A stretch of 64,000 nucleotides of DNA from an uncultured Treponema sp. (lineage in GTDB: Bacteria > Spirochaetota > Spirochaetia > Treponematales > Treponemataceae), in NCBI GenBank assembly GCA_900319625.1, contig ONPD01000004.1, positions 124,001 through 188,000 on the forward strand, read 5' to 3'. The position numbers and the translations under genes were made by a program. Each line of letters starts with the position of its first letter. The first letter of the stretch is position 1. The notes beneath the pieces were generated by a model. That model saw nothing but the letters and a program-made list of their open reading frames with translations. It was not told where the DNA came from and made no database searches. Positions 46,087 to 56,368 of the stretch are shown here, one piece after another.

Positions 46087-46858
46087 TTTTCTCACTATTT
46101 TTAATTACCTTTATAACGTTGATTCTATGACCTTCCATATTCTGGACAATAAAATCAAATTCATTCCAGCTGGTCTTTTCATATTTTACAGGCACTTTGC
46201 CGAACAAATCAAATACAAAACCGCCAAGAGAATCAAAATCTTCATTAGGGAACTTAGCATCAAGGGCTTCGTTCAAATCATCAAGGTCTACGCGGGCATC
46301 ACAAAGCCAGATATTTTCACCCGCAGCAATAATTGCTTCTTTTTCCTTGTCAAATTCGTCCTGAATATCACCTACAATCTCTTCGATGATGTCTTCCATT
46401 GTAACAAGGCCCGAAATTCCGCCGTATTCATCAATTACAACCGCAATGTGCAGGTGCTGGCGTTTAAATTCACGAAGGAGGGAATCAATTCGCTTGCTTT
46501 CCGGCACAAAATATGGGCGGCGGATAATTTTTTTAAGGTCAATTTCAGAATCTTCAAGAAAAAGATGAAGAAGGTCTTTTACATAAAGAATTCCTGTTAC
46601 ATTATCAATTGAATCCTGGTAAACCGGGAAGCGGGAATGGCCGCTTGCAATCAGCTTCTGCAAAAGCTCGTCGCGGGGAGTTTCCACCGAAATAAAATCA
46701 ACATCGATGCGGGGAATCATTACTTCCTTTACGGCAGTTTCTGAAAGTCCCTCAACACCTTCTATCATGTCTTCTTTTTCTTCTTTAAGGATTTCTTTCT
46801 GGGCAGCGCTAAGTTCTTCAACTACAGAGGGCTTCTTCTTTTTCTTAAAAAAACTCAT
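46067..46858 (-). CDS. CBS-domain protein of the CorC/TlyC (hemolysin C) family
   Basis: A 263-residue soluble protein with no membrane helix. It begins with a Lys-rich region, then a CBS pair (VKEVMIPRIDVDFISV... to about 185, with DEYGGISGLVTMEDIIEEIVGDI as the second signature), and a CorC_HlyC transporter-associated domain at the C-terminus. Treponemes annotate it as tlyC/hemolysin C, but no direct lytic activity follows from sequence; a role in Mg/Co handling is likelier. Its ATG overlaps the ybeY stop (ATGA), so ybeY and this gene are cotranslated. Confidence 0.88.
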   Translation of the reverse strand: MSFFKKKKKPSVVEELSAAQKEILKEEKEDMIEGVEGLSETAVKEVMIPRIDVDFISVETPRDELLQKLIASGHSRFPVYQDSIDNVTGILYVKDLLHLFLEDSEIDLKKIIRRPYFVPESKRIDSLLREFKRQHLHIAVVIDEYGGISGLVTMEDIIEEIVGDIQDEFDKEKEAIIAAGENIWLCDARVDLDDLNEALDAKFPNEDFDSLGGFVFDLFGKVPVKYEKTSWNEFDFIVQNMEGHRINVIKVIKNSEKNEKSEE

Positions 46859-47334
46859 TTTATTACACTCTCATTTTTTAATTCTTTAAGTAAGTTTTCC
46901 TGCTTTACAAGCATTTCGCATTCAGGCTCTACGCCCTTTTCTATGTGTTCAGGCTCGTGGTCATAACCGTTAAGATGCAGAATTCCGTGAACCAGAAGCC
47001 TTTTTATTTCATCATTTTCAGTCTGTTCAAAATATGCGGCATTTACAGGGAGGGTATCAAGGCTGATTGCAATATCGCCGGCGCAGAGCCATTTTCCTTC
47101 CTCGTCTTCATATTCCTCATCATTTTCAAATGAAAGCACGTCGGTAGGACTGTCAATTCCCCGGTAATTTGAGTTCAGCTCCTGCATGTAAGAATCATTG
47201 CAGAAAAGTATGCTGATTTCCTCTCCGTCAAAATTAAAGGCCTTTAAAACCTTCTGAACAAAAGGCTGGACATTTTCAAGCCATAAAGGAGAATCCAAAT
47301 CTTCCTGAACAGAAACTAAAACCCGGTTTGCCAT
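46855..47334 (-). CDS. ybeY: Endoribonuclease YbeY (rRNA maturation factor)
   Basis: A 159-residue metal-dependent RNase for 16S rRNA 3' processing and ribosome quality control. The zinc motif HGILHLNGYDHE supplies H116, H120 and H126. A DSPTDVLSFE segment near 61-70 is also typical. It lies between pgpH and tlyC, an arrangement (phoH, pgpH, ybeY) found in many bacteria. Confidence 0.95.
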   Translation of the reverse strand: MANRVLVSVQEDLDSPLWLENVQPFVQKVLKAFNFDGEEISILFCNDSYMQELNSNYRGIDSPTDVLSFENDEEYEDEEGKWLCAGDIAISLDTLPVNAAYFEQTENDEIKRLLVHGILHLNGYDHEPEHIEKGVEPECEMLVKQENLLKELKNESVIK

Positions 47335-47336
47335 AA

Positions 47337-49070
47337 CTAGGACTCCGTTTTTGAAGGCTTTTCTGCTTTTTCAGCCTTTTCCGAAGATTTATCGGCAGTT
47401 TTTTCATCAGCCTTCTCACCCTCATTCTGATCAGGATATTCAATGCGGCTATGATAGTAGCCGGCCAGAATCTGAACAAAGGCCTCCTTGATTTTAGAAA
47501 CATCGCGGAAGGTTAAATCACAGTTATCAAGCTGCTTGTGATCAATTTTATCGCTGATAAGCTTTGTAATAAAAGCCTCAAGACGAGGAACCGAAGGACT
47601 TTTTAAGGTACGGCAGGCCGCTTCAATTGTATCTGCAAGCATTACAACGGCAGATTCGCGGGTGCTAGGAGGATTTCCAGAATAAGAGAATTCCTCCGGC
47701 GAAAGTGTATCGTCAATGTTTTTAGCTTCATTATAAAAATAGTAAATTACTGAGTTTCCGTGGTGCTCGGCAATAATGTCGATTACAGCCTGTGGAAGAT
47801 GCAGCTGATGGGCTTTTTCTACGCCCTTTCGCACGTGGCTCTTGATAATAGAACGCGAAAGTGACGGGTTCAAATCATCGTGCTTGTTTTCGCCCTTCTG
47901 GTTTTCAACAAAGTATTCGCTCTGCTCGATTTTTCCGATATCGTGGTAGTAGGCACCGACACGGGCAAGCAGGGAGTTCGCCCCGATTTCGCGGCAGGCA
48001 TTTTCTGAAAGCTGGGCAACCATAAGCGAGTGCTGGTAGGTGCCGCTTGCCTGCACCAGCATTTTCCTCATAAGAGGCTGATTCAGGTCGGAAAGCTCCA
48101 TAAGGCGGAAAACCGAAGAAGTATTGAGCATGATTTCAAGCGGAGTCAAAAGTCCCAGAGTCAGGATTCCCGAAAGGAAGCCGTTTACAGCAACGCCGCC
48201 CAGAAGTTTTGGCAGGTCGTAGAAGGCCTGATTAAACATTACGTGGGCAATAATCATGTAAACACAGTTGAAAACCGCAAGCATAATTGAAGCAAAAACT
48301 AGATCAAGGCGTTTTTCAATTTTGCGGACGATTGCCGCTGAGGTAAGGGAGGCAGCCAGGGCAAAAATAAAGGTAGGAACCTGACAGTCACTTGCAACAA
48401 GAACACCAAGAGAAAGCACAAAGGAAAGAAGAACAGCCGAAATGTTTCCGTAAAGAATTGTTACCAGCATTACAAAAAGCGAAACAGGAATGATAATGCA
48501 GACAGAATAGGCTGACGAAAATACCTGAAATTTTCCGCAGAAGGCAACAATCACATAAGTTATCAAAAAGAAAATAATCTGTAGCAGGGGCTCGCGGACG
48601 TAAATCTTGCGGTTAAATGGAATAAAGGTATACAAAAGATACCACATAATTGCCAGAAGCAGGAGAAAAAGCTCAGCATTTGCAAAGGCCCGGTAATCAA
48701 TGTAGAGGGGCGAAGCTGACATTTTTTTCAGTTTTGCGTAGCCTTCCTCCGTAATCGGGAAGCCTTTTTTTATGATTTTTTCCCCCTTCTCTATGGAAAT
48801 GGGGTCTAATTCATCAGGAGGCAGATCCTTCTGAGCAATAATTGTACGGTCAGAAATCTGATTGATTTCAAAATCATCCAGAGAAAAATCAGCAATAGTC
48901 TGAACTGTAGAAATTTTTACAAAATTTACAGCAGAAACAGTCAAAAGACCTACAAAGAACAAAATCAAAAAGAGATAATTCTTAGAAATGTATTCGCCCA
49001 GGGACTTAAAATACAAGCCCATCATTCCCTGGCTCTTTTTAGCTTTATTCATATTGTTTTTCATGTTCAT
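47337..49070 (-). CDS. pgpH: 7TM-HD family phosphohydrolase (PgpH-like)
   Basis: A 577-residue membrane protein: N-terminal helix about 32-50, a short extracytoplasmic domain (about 51-130, much smaller than in Listeria PgpH), then some seven helices (131-300) and a cytosolic HD domain with H347 and the YYHDIGK motif (H376, D377), further HHGN near 425. The family degrades cyclic di-AMP. An acidic/Lys tail follows (ADEKTADKSSEKAEKAEK). The start is MNMKNNMNK with three ATGs in nine codons; which one is used is unclear. It overlaps phoH by up to 26 nt. Confidence 0.9.
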   Translation of the reverse strand: MNMKNNMNKAKKSQGMMGLYFKSLGEYISKNYLFLILFFVGLLTVSAVNFVKISTVQTIADFSLDDFEINQISDRTIIAQKDLPPDELDPISIEKGEKIIKKGFPITEEGYAKLKKMSASPLYIDYRAFANAELFLLLLAIMWYLLYTFIPFNRKIYVREPLLQIIFFLITYVIVAFCGKFQVFSSAYSVCIIIPVSLFVMLVTILYGNISAVLLSFVLSLGVLVASDCQVPTFIFALAASLTSAAIVRKIEKRLDLVFASIMLAVFNCVYMIIAHVMFNQAFYDLPKLLGGVAVNGFLSGILTLGLLTPLEIMLNTSSVFRLMELSDLNQPLMRKMLVQASGTYQHSLMVAQLSENACREIGANSLLARVGAYYHDIGKIEQSEYFVENQKGENKHDDLNPSLSRSIIKSHVRKGVEKAHQLHLPQAVIDIIAEHHGNSVIYYFYNEAKNIDDTLSPEEFSYSGNPPSTRESAVVMLADTIEAACRTLKSPSVPRLEAFITKLISDKIDHKQLDNCDLTFRDVSKIKEAFVQILAGYYHSRIEYPDQNEGEKADEKTADKSSEKAEKAEKPSKTES

Positions 49071-49986
49071 ACGCCTTTACGATTTGTTTAACAAGATGAT
49101 TTCTTACGACATCATCTGCTCCCAACTGCATAAATCCTATATCATCAATTTTATACAAAATACTCACAGAATGCATCAGGCCGGATTCAGTTTTCTTAGG
49201 CAAATCCACCTGAGTCGGGTCCCCGGTTACAAAAACCTTTGAATTGTCGCCCATTCGGGTAAGGAACATTTTCATCTGAGGAATTGTAGCATTCTGTGCC
49301 TCATCCAGAATGATAACTGCATTGTTAAGTGTACGGCCGCGCATATAGGCAAGAGGGGCCGTTTCAATAATCCCCGCTTCAAAAAGCCGCTTTACAGTTT
49401 CAACAGGCAGAACAGTCTCCATTGCGTCTTTTAACGGCCGCATATAAGGATCAATTTTCTGCTCAAGGTCACCCGGAAGATAACCAAGACTTTCTCCGGC
49501 TTCAACAACCGGGCGGGTAATAATCAACTTCTGCTTTTTGTGACTTAAAACAAGACTTAAAGCCTCGCATACGGCCAGAAAAGTTTTTCCGCTTCCCGCA
49601 GAACCGGTACAGAAAACCATATCCTTTGTCTGCAAAAGATTAATATATTCCGCCTGATTCTGGGTACGGGCATAAACCCGCTTTAATCCACCCGGAATTA
49701 AAATTACGGCTTCTTCTGTTCTTGGCTTTTTATGGGTATTTAAAACTGAAATTACAATGTCTTCGCCGTTTTTTCCGCCAGCGGCAACTTCATCAATAAT
49801 ACGGTCAACAATGAACTGGAATTTCTGGCGTATCAGCGGATCTTCGTCTTCTACAGAAAGCTCGTTACCTTTTGTAAAAACAGGAACGCCTAAATGTTCT
49901 TCTATGAGTCTAAGGTTGCTGTCATTTGTTCCGCACACGCAGGAAAGCACATTCTGGTCTGGAACAACAATCGTGTAATCTTTCAT
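49045..49986 (-). CDS. PhoH-family ATPase
   Basis: A 313-residue PhoH-like protein. Walker A GSAGSGKT at about 128-135, Walker B AVIILDEAQNATIPQMKMFLTRMG, and sensor GDPTQVDLPKKTESGL are intact. It is a cytoplasmic ATPase of unclear role, linked to RNA handling by its standing next to ybeY in many genomes. It overlaps pgpH at its 3' end. No PIN domain: the N-terminus is about 100 residues of other sequence. Confidence 0.9.
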   Translation of the reverse strand: MKDYTIVVPDQNVLSCVCGTNDSNLRLIEEHLGVPVFTKGNELSVEDEDPLIRQKFQFIVDRIIDEVAAGGKNGEDIVISVLNTHKKPRTEEAVILIPGGLKRVYARTQNQAEYINLLQTKDMVFCTGSAGSGKTFLAVCEALSLVLSHKKQKLIITRPVVEAGESLGYLPGDLEQKIDPYMRPLKDAMETVLPVETVKRLFEAGIIETAPLAYMRGRTLNNAVIILDEAQNATIPQMKMFLTRMGDNSKVFVTGDPTQVDLPKKTESGLMHSVSILYKIDDIGFMQLGADDVVRNHLVKQIVKAYEHEKQYE

Positions 49987-50011
49987 TAACAGATTCCATT
50001 ATATAATGAAT

Positions 50012-53000
50012 TTATTGAAAAGTCCAATCGCCGTAGTTATCCTTAATCTGAGATTTCATGCTTTCCATTGGCTTCCAGACAACACCGATTGTAACAAGAG
50101 GATTGAAGTCATAATAGGTCTTGCCATTTTCTGTAAGCAGACGCGGAGAAAAGCTCATAGTCATACTGAACTTCCAGTCGTGAAGGTCGTGGGTAACTTC
50201 CATATTCATTGATTTCAGCTTAAAGCCGGAAGCCTTTCTTAGAGCCTCATTATCAAAGCGGAAGGAATTAAATAAATCCACCCACATATTTTCCTCACCA
50301 GGAACACGTCCTTCATTTCCCATCATCTTCTGGAAATAACGGTAGATAACAGAGTTCTGAGTTGTTGAAGAAAACTTTATATAAAAGAAATTATTGATAT
50401 TGAAAGTAAGCGATGGTGTAAAAATAAAGTATGAGCTTGTCGGTTTTATGAGGTCGGCCGTAAGGCTTGTTGTAAGTCCCGGTGCAACAGAAATTCGGTT
50501 GAACCATTTGTAATAAGTTTTTGACGGCTTTGTGTAAGAAAAGCCAAAGCTGTAGGGAAGAAATTCTTTATAGGCTTTTCCGGAAGAATCCTTACGGGGC
50601 TTCCACTGATTATCTTCAAAATCATAGCCCTGAGTATAAGACATAACATACGAAGCCTGAAAACCATACCAGCTGGTAGAAAGCTTTAAGCTTGAATGAT
50701 AGTACTCTTCCAGGTTGTAGTTATAGGATTCTGAAAAAGAAAGAGTTGAGCCGAGAACATTTCCAGAAATAGTTGTAGACTGCTGTAAGTCCTTCCAGTC
50801 CCACTGCTCATCCCAGTCCTTAGCATTTTTATTTTTTTCCTGTAAGCCTGTAGTAATAGTTTCTGTCACATAAGGGAAAACAAGGCTTAAGGTTCCGGTG
50901 TACTGGCGGTTTAGAGGTGGCATAACCTGACTGAAGGTCAGCGTCTGCTTGAACTTTTTATCCATTTCGGTAAGACCAAGGATAAAATCAAGGGAGTTTA
51001 CGGTAATACAGTTTTCATCCCCCCAGTCCAGAGTGTAATATTTATATTCAGGAGTATCTGCATCACCAATAAATTCCTGGCGGTACAGCTTTGCTGTAGA
51101 ATTCCACTTTAAGCCTGTTTCACAGAATAAAGGAATATAGGCAAATGGAAAAATATTAATTGAATTTGTTGTCAAAATATCCTGAGATTCAGCCTTATAG
51201 TCAGTAACCTTTAAGGTAGCCGCTTCAGATTCTGTATATCCGCCTTCTGAGGCTCCATTTGTATTTATATAAGGATGCTTCTGATAAATCGGACTATAGG
51301 TAAAAGAATTTGTAAGGGTAAAAACCGAGCCGCCGTAGGTAACATTATTAGAAAGCGTTGTCGGAAGCTTGATTGTATACATCGAAGATTTTATATTTTC
51401 CCATTTAAAGTCACTTCCGGTTTTCATATAAGAGCTGTCAGTAGAATAGGCCATCTGGGCAAGGAAAGAAGGTGTAAGGGAATAATTAAGCTTATAAACA
51501 AAACCTTCAGACAGAGCCTGCTTTTCGGCAGAAAAATCAAGATCCGGGAGAACTGGAATTACATTACCATCCTTAAAAAACTCATTTTCGTTTTTATCAG
51601 CTTCTTCCTCTTTCTTCTCTTTAGCTTCAGTTTCAGCCGCCTTAGAATTATCCCCTTCCTCAGCTTTATCTTTTTCCGCTTTTTCAGCCTTTTCCGCATC
51701 TTCCTTTAATTCAGCCAGACTTTTTAATTCCTCTGTCTTATTCATAGAAATTGCGTATGAAGGTGTTTTTGAAGATTTCGAGACAGAGGTATCGGACGGA
51801 AACTGAAAAAGAGTTCCGGCAATATTAAATGAAAGAGAAAGCGGCGTCACCTGGGAAGGCGCATAAAACTTTTTAAAGTAAGATGTATCATCTATTAACT
51901 GATTGTTTTCCCCCAGAGTGCTTCCAACACCACCAGGAATTGATAAAGTTGTAAACTGCACAGAAGAAGTAAGGTTATAGCTTAAGGTTGAAAAATATTT
52001 ATTCCAGAGCCCGGGCAGGCTGAAGGATTTCGAAGAGGTCAAACTCCAGCTGTAGCTTGAATATTCCGCAACAGTAATCGTATCAGTAGCATTTGCAATC
52101 GTATTCAGATCAAGAAGATAAGAAATCCAGTCCATATATTCAGCGCGGTTTGTAATAAAATCATACTGATAATAAGGATCTGAAAAAAACGGCATATCCA
52201 CTGTAAGGTTTACCGGATTTGAAAGTGTAAAATTAATTTTTCCGCCGTAACGGAAGGGAAGCTTCATACCAATAAAGTTAGATTGATCAGAATAAGTATT
52301 TCCATCTGACGGATTGTAAGGATAATATTTGTTTCCGTCCTTAAAAATTGTCTTTGAAAAGCCCATACTGAAATCTGTATTTAAGGAAGTCAGATATTTG
52401 TCGGACGGCTTAAAAACACCTGAAAAACCAGTCATTGTTCCCAAGGTTGAATAATAATCAAGCATAAATTTCAGGTAATTCGAGGTATTTCCCGTGTAGT
52501 TTTCCTCAAGATTATGAAGAACAAGCCCTTCGAGCTTCTGTTCCTTAAGCTGTGAAGGCTTCATAAAGTTGTAGAGACCTTTCAAGGCATCGGCCCCGGC
52601 AGAGCTTTTATTTTCCTCCTCTGTGCTTGTACTGCTGGAACTTGAAGAACTAGAGGAACTTGTAGAGGAGGAAGAAGTATCCAGCGGCTTTCTACCATAT
52701 AAATAAAGTGTATTTTCTATAAAGTAGCCTTCACGACGGCGGAAACCAAAAACCGGATTAAAAACAAGCTCATCCTTTGGATAATAAAAGGCCGGAAGAT
52801 AAAGGACCGGGATTTCTCCGACATACAAAAGGGCATTGAAAAAAGCAAATTCTCCGCCCGGAAGCAGCCAGGTACGCGTAGCGTCAATATGCCAGTGAGG
52901 ATTTACGTCATCACAGAAGGTAAGACTGGAATTCTTAAAGGCGATTGCGTTTGAAGCGCCCTTTCCGAACATATCAGAAAAAACAATAAGGGTTGATCCG

Positions 53001-53437
53001 GACGGCAGGTTGATTGCGTCTGACTGGGTCTGAACTACCCTTCCTCCGTCAAAAACCCCCTCCAGACTGCTTGTGTTCAGTAAAAAGGAGTTAGCGGTCG
53101 TTGTGTCATTACCGCTTGCTGCGCCCGTAGTTGCTATGGAAACGTTGCCTTCCGCATAAAGCATTTCGGTCTTGCGGTCGTAGGTTACAAGGTCGGCTGA
53201 AATTTCGGAGGTGACGCCTCCCTTTTGTACAGAAATCCTTACCTCGCCGTTGAGCATGATTGTATCGTTGCCGGTTTCCTCTGATTTTTTGTAGGAGGTC
53301 TGGCTGGCGTTTTTTATTGTGATTACAGTTGTGTTGGCTTCTTCGGAAAAGGCCCTGTTATAGCCCCCGCAAAAGCCGCAGGCAAGCAGCAGAAAGAGAA
53401 AAAATGACTTTATTTTATGTAAACTTTTTGTAATCAC
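50012..53437 (-). CDS. lptD: LptD/OstA-like outer-membrane protein
   Basis: A 1141-residue protein starting at a GTG. A hydrophobic N-terminal segment with LLLACGF (a loose lipobox is possible) leads to an OstA/LptA-like beta-jellyroll (about 35-110, DTIMLNGEVRISVQKG). Then comes a huge beta-rich body with many alternating aromatic strands, as in the LptD barrel, ending ...MKSQIKDNYGDWTFQ. Two low-complexity inserts stand out: a Ser/Thr tract at roughly 254-275 and a Lys/Glu coil near 566-620. LptD assembles lipopolysaccharide at the outer face. I recall a similar gene beside uvrA in T. pallidum (TP0515), a species without LPS. Confidence 0.85.
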   Translation of the reverse strand: MITKSLHKIKSFFLFLLLACGFCGGYNRAFSEEANTTVITIKNASQTSYKKSEETGNDTIMLNGEVRISVQKGGVTSEISADLVTYDRKTEMLYAEGNVSIATTGAASGNDTTTANSFLLNTSSLEGVFDGGRVVQTQSDAINLPSGSTLIVFSDMFGKGASNAIAFKNSSLTFCDDVNPHWHIDATRTWLLPGGEFAFFNALLYVGEIPVLYLPAFYYPKDELVFNPVFGFRRREGYFIENTLYLYGRKPLDTSSSSTSSSSSSSSSSTSTEEENKSSAGADALKGLYNFMKPSQLKEQKLEGLVLHNLEENYTGNTSNYLKFMLDYYSTLGTMTGFSGVFKPSDKYLTSLNTDFSMGFSKTIFKDGNKYYPYNPSDGNTYSDQSNFIGMKLPFRYGGKINFTLSNPVNLTVDMPFFSDPYYQYDFITNRAEYMDWISYLLDLNTIANATDTITVAEYSSYSWSLTSSKSFSLPGLWNKYFSTLSYNLTSSVQFTTLSIPGGVGSTLGENNQLIDDTSYFKKFYAPSQVTPLSLSFNIAGTLFQFPSDTSVSKSSKTPSYAISMNKTEELKSLAELKEDAEKAEKAEKDKAEEGDNSKAAETEAKEKKEEEADKNENEFFKDGNVIPVLPDLDFSAEKQALSEGFVYKLNYSLTPSFLAQMAYSTDSSYMKTGSDFKWENIKSSMYTIKLPTTLSNNVTYGGSVFTLTNSFTYSPIYQKHPYINTNGASEGGYTESEAATLKVTDYKAESQDILTTNSINIFPFAYIPLFCETGLKWNSTAKLYRQEFIGDADTPEYKYYTLDWGDENCITVNSLDFILGLTEMDKKFKQTLTFSQVMPPLNRQYTGTLSLVFPYVTETITTGLQEKNKNAKDWDEQWDWKDLQQSTTISGNVLGSTLSFSESYNYNLEEYYHSSLKLSTSWYGFQASYVMSYTQGYDFEDNQWKPRKDSSGKAYKEFLPYSFGFSYTKPSKTYYKWFNRISVAPGLTTSLTADLIKPTSSYFIFTPSLTFNINNFFYIKFSSTTQNSVIYRYFQKMMGNEGRVPGEENMWVDLFNSFRFDNEALRKASGFKLKSMNMEVTHDLHDWKFSMTMSFSPRLLTENGKTYYDFNPLVTIGVVWKPMESMKSQIKDNYGDWTFQ

Positions 53438-53479
53438 TTTAAAACACTTTTATTAAAAAATCACATAAAGGCACGCCGG

Positions 53480-56326
53480 TTACTTTTTCAGGGCCAGCAT
53501 TTCCTTTACAAATTGTCCTGTGTAAGAGCCAGCCACCTGGGCAACCTGCTCCGGAGTTCCCGTAGCAACTATTGTTCCGCCACCCGTTCCGCCTTCCGGT
53601 CCCAGGTCAATCAGATAATCCGCCTGACAGATTACGTCAAGGTTATGTTCAATCATAAGCACTGTATTACCCTTATCCACAAGACTCTGGATAACGCTCA
53701 TAAGCTGCTTTACATCGGCAAAATGAAGACCGGTTGTAGGCTCATCAAGGATGTAGAGGGTTTTTCCGGTTCCAGGGCGGGCAAGCTCATTTGCAAGCTT
53801 AACTCGCTGTGCCTCGCCGCCGCTCAAAGTAAGGGCATTCTGTCCCAGCTGAATGTAGCCAAGACCAACCGCCTGCAGGGTCGAAAGCTTTCTGTAAATA
53901 TGAGGAATGGAATTAAAAAATTCGCAGGCCTCATCAATTGTCATATTAAGAACATCGTTAATGCTCTTTCCCTTATACAAAACTTCCAGAGTTTCGTGAT
54001 TAAAGCGCTTTCCGTGGCAGACTTCACACTGAATAAAAACATCAGGCAAAAAGTTCATTTCGATTACGATTTCGCCCGCACCCTGACAGTTTTCACAGCG
54101 GCCACCCTTTACGTTAAAGCTGAAGCGGCCTTTCTGGTAGCCGCGGGCCTTACTTTCCGGCAGGCTTGCGTACAAATCGCGGATTGCGTCAAAAACACCC
54201 ACGTAAGTTGCTGGGTTAGAACGAGGAGAACGACCGATCGGGCTCTGGTCAATATTGATTACTTTATCAAGGGCGCTGGCTCCGTGACATTCTGCGCACT
54301 TTCCAACCGGCAGCTTTGTCCTCATAAGGCGGTTACTTACGTAAGGAAAAATAATATCTCCCATCAGGGTAGACTTTCCGCTTCCGCTGACGCCGGTAAT
54401 ACAGGTAAAAGTTCCAAGAGGAACAGAAATATCAACGCCCTTTAAGTTATGCTCAGTAGCGCCAAGCACAGTCAAAAACTTTCCGTTACCGATTCGGCGC
54501 TGAGCTGGAATATCCATTGTAAGGGTTCCCGCAAGATACTGGCCGGTAAGACTTTCCTTTACCTTTGCAACCTCTTCCGGTCTTCCCGCCGCAACAACCT
54601 GACCGCCGTTTACACCGGCGCCCGGTCCCATATCAATCAAAAAGTCGGCAGTACGCAAAGTCTGCTCGTCGTGTTCAACAACAATTACAGTATTTCCGTT
54701 ATCACGCAGGTTTATCAGAGTATCAATAAGCTTCTGATTATCCCGCTGATGAAGACCAATACTAGGCTCATCCAGAATGTACATAACACCGCAAAGGGCA
54801 GACCCAATCTGAGTTGCAAGGCGGATTCGCTGAGCCTCGCCGCCGCTCAAGGTTTCGGCAGCCCGTTCCAGAGTCAGATATTCAAGACCAACATCCTTCA
54901 AAAAGCGCAGTCGGGCCTTAATTTCCTTAAGCACCTGCTCCCCGATTTTCTTTTCGCTTTCAGTAAGCTGGAGGGCGTCAAAAAAGGCAATTGATTCATT
55001 TACAGAAAGAGTAGTCAGATCCCAGATGTTCTTTCCGCCAACGGTAACGCCAAGCGCTTCTGTACGCAGCCTTTTTCCGCCGCAGCAGGAACACTCGCTG
55101 ATTGTCATAAATTTTTCTTCAATGTTTGCACGCTGACTTTCGCCCCAGGCTTCATTGTGGCGGCGCTTCATTTCGTTCAAAACTCCAGGCCATGGGCGGT
55201 TATATTCAGAATAGCCTTCCCCGCTCTGCTTTTTGTAAACCCAGCGGATTTTCTTTTCTGCATCACCATGCCAGAGGTAATTAAACTGCTCGTCTGTCAG
55301 CTGATTAATAGGAGTATCCAGAGTAAAGCCAGAAGCCTCTGCAACAGCCGCAAACATAGAATGATTCCATTCACTGTCCGGATTAAAAAACGGCAGAGCC
55401 TTCTGATTAAAACTCAGGTTTCGGTCTGGTAAAATCTTAGACTCGTCCCACTCCATTTTCTGGCCAAGACCTGTACATTCGGGGCAGGCACCAAAAGGGT
55501 TATTAAAAGAAAAAAGACGGGGCTGCAAATCCGGAATAGAAATACCGCAGTCCGGGCAGGCATTTTTCTGACTGAAGAAAACCTCTTCTTCCCCGGCATC
55601 AGTCCGGCGGGTAACAACAACAATACCGTTGGCACTCTTAAGGGCAATTTCCACGCTGTCTGTAAGCCGGGTTCGAACATCCGCACTCTTTACGATTCGG
55701 TCGACAACAATTTCGATCGTGTGCTTTTTCTGCTTATCAAGTTTTACAGTCTCGTCAAGGTCAGCCATAACGCCGTCAACCCGGGCACGAATAAAACCGG
55801 ATTTCTTAGCGTCTTCAAAAATCTTAGTGTGCTCACCCTTTTTACCGCGCACAACCGGAGCCAGCACCTGCATTTTAGTGCCGTCTTCCCAGGTCATAAT
55901 GGTATCTATAATCTGGTCAATGGACTGCTCCCGGATTTCGCGTCCGCAGTTAGGACAGTGAGGCTTACCAATGCGGCTGAAAAGCAGACGGTAATAGTCG
56001 TAGATTTCTGTAATAGTTCCCACAGTAGAGCGCGGGTTTTTATTTGTAGATTTCTGTTCAATAGAAATGGCAGGCGAAAGCCCTTCAATCAAATCAACAT
56101 CAGGCTTATCCATTCGCCCCAAAAACTGGCGGGCATAAGCCGAAAGACTTTCCATATAACGGCGCTGGCCTTCGGCAAAAAGCGTATCAAAAGCAAGGGA
56201 AGATTTACCGCTTCCGCTCAGCCCCGAAATTACAACAAGCTTATTGCGCGGAAGTTCAACATCAACATTCTTAAGGTTATGCTCCCTTGCCCCCCGGATA
56301 ACTATCTTCTCATCATTTGCTTTCAT
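53480..56326 (-). CDS. uvrA: Excinuclease ABC subunit A
   Basis: A 948-residue damage-recognition ATPase of nucleotide excision repair. It has two ABC modules: Walker A GLSGSGKSSLAF in the first (about 33-44) and [12 protein letters not shown] in the second, signature LSGGEAQR in both, plus zinc-binding Cys clusters (CPNCG, CPDC, CPECTG, CSCCG) and the second pair CENCQ/CEVC. Length and motifs are normal. A TATAAT lies at 56334-56339, only about 8 nt before the ATG, so transcription from it would give a nearly leaderless message; otherwise the gene depends on an upstream promoter. Confidence 0.96.
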   Translation of the reverse strand: MKANDEKIVIRGAREHNLKNVDVELPRNKLVVISGLSGSGKSSLAFDTLFAEGQRRYMESLSAYARQFLGRMDKPDVDLIEGLSPAISIEQKSTNKNPRSTVGTITEIYDYYRLLFSRIGKPHCPNCGREIREQSIDQIIDTIMTWEDGTKMQVLAPVVRGKKGEHTKIFEDAKKSGFIRARVDGVMADLDETVKLDKQKKHTIEIVVDRIVKSADVRTRLTDSVEIALKSANGIVVVTRRTDAGEEEVFFSQKNACPDCGISIPDLQPRLFSFNNPFGACPECTGLGQKMEWDESKILPDRNLSFNQKALPFFNPDSEWNHSMFAAVAEASGFTLDTPINQLTDEQFNYLWHGDAEKKIRWVYKKQSGEGYSEYNRPWPGVLNEMKRRHNEAWGESQRANIEEKFMTISECSCCGGKRLRTEALGVTVGGKNIWDLTTLSVNESIAFFDALQLTESEKKIGEQVLKEIKARLRFLKDVGLEYLTLERAAETLSGGEAQRIRLATQIGSALCGVMYILDEPSIGLHQRDNQKLIDTLINLRDNGNTVIVVEHDEQTLRTADFLIDMGPGAGVNGGQVVAAGRPEEVAKVKESLTGQYLAGTLTMDIPAQRRIGNGKFLTVLGATEHNLKGVDISVPLGTFTCITGVSGSGKSTLMGDIIFPYVSNRLMRTKLPVGKCAECHGASALDKVINIDQSPIGRSPRSNPATYVGVFDAIRDLYASLPESKARGYQKGRFSFNVKGGRCENCQGAGEIVIEMNFLPDVFIQCEVCHGKRFNHETLEVLYKGKSINDVLNMTIDEACEFFNSIPHIYRKLSTLQAVGLGYIQLGQNALTLSGGEAQRVKLANELARPGTGKTLYILDEPTTGLHFADVKQLMSVIQSLVDKGNTVLMIEHNLDVICQADYLIDLGPEGGTGGGTIVATGTPEQVAQVAGSYTGQFVKEMLALKK

Positions 56327-56368
56327 GCAGATTATTATAGTAGAAATAAGGTTGAGGGGAAAGCCTGC

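Noticed and set aside
52605..52685. Serine tract in lptD as a phase-variable microsatellite
   Set aside because: The serine codons are mixed and there is no uniform short repeat able to slip, so phase variation is unlikely.
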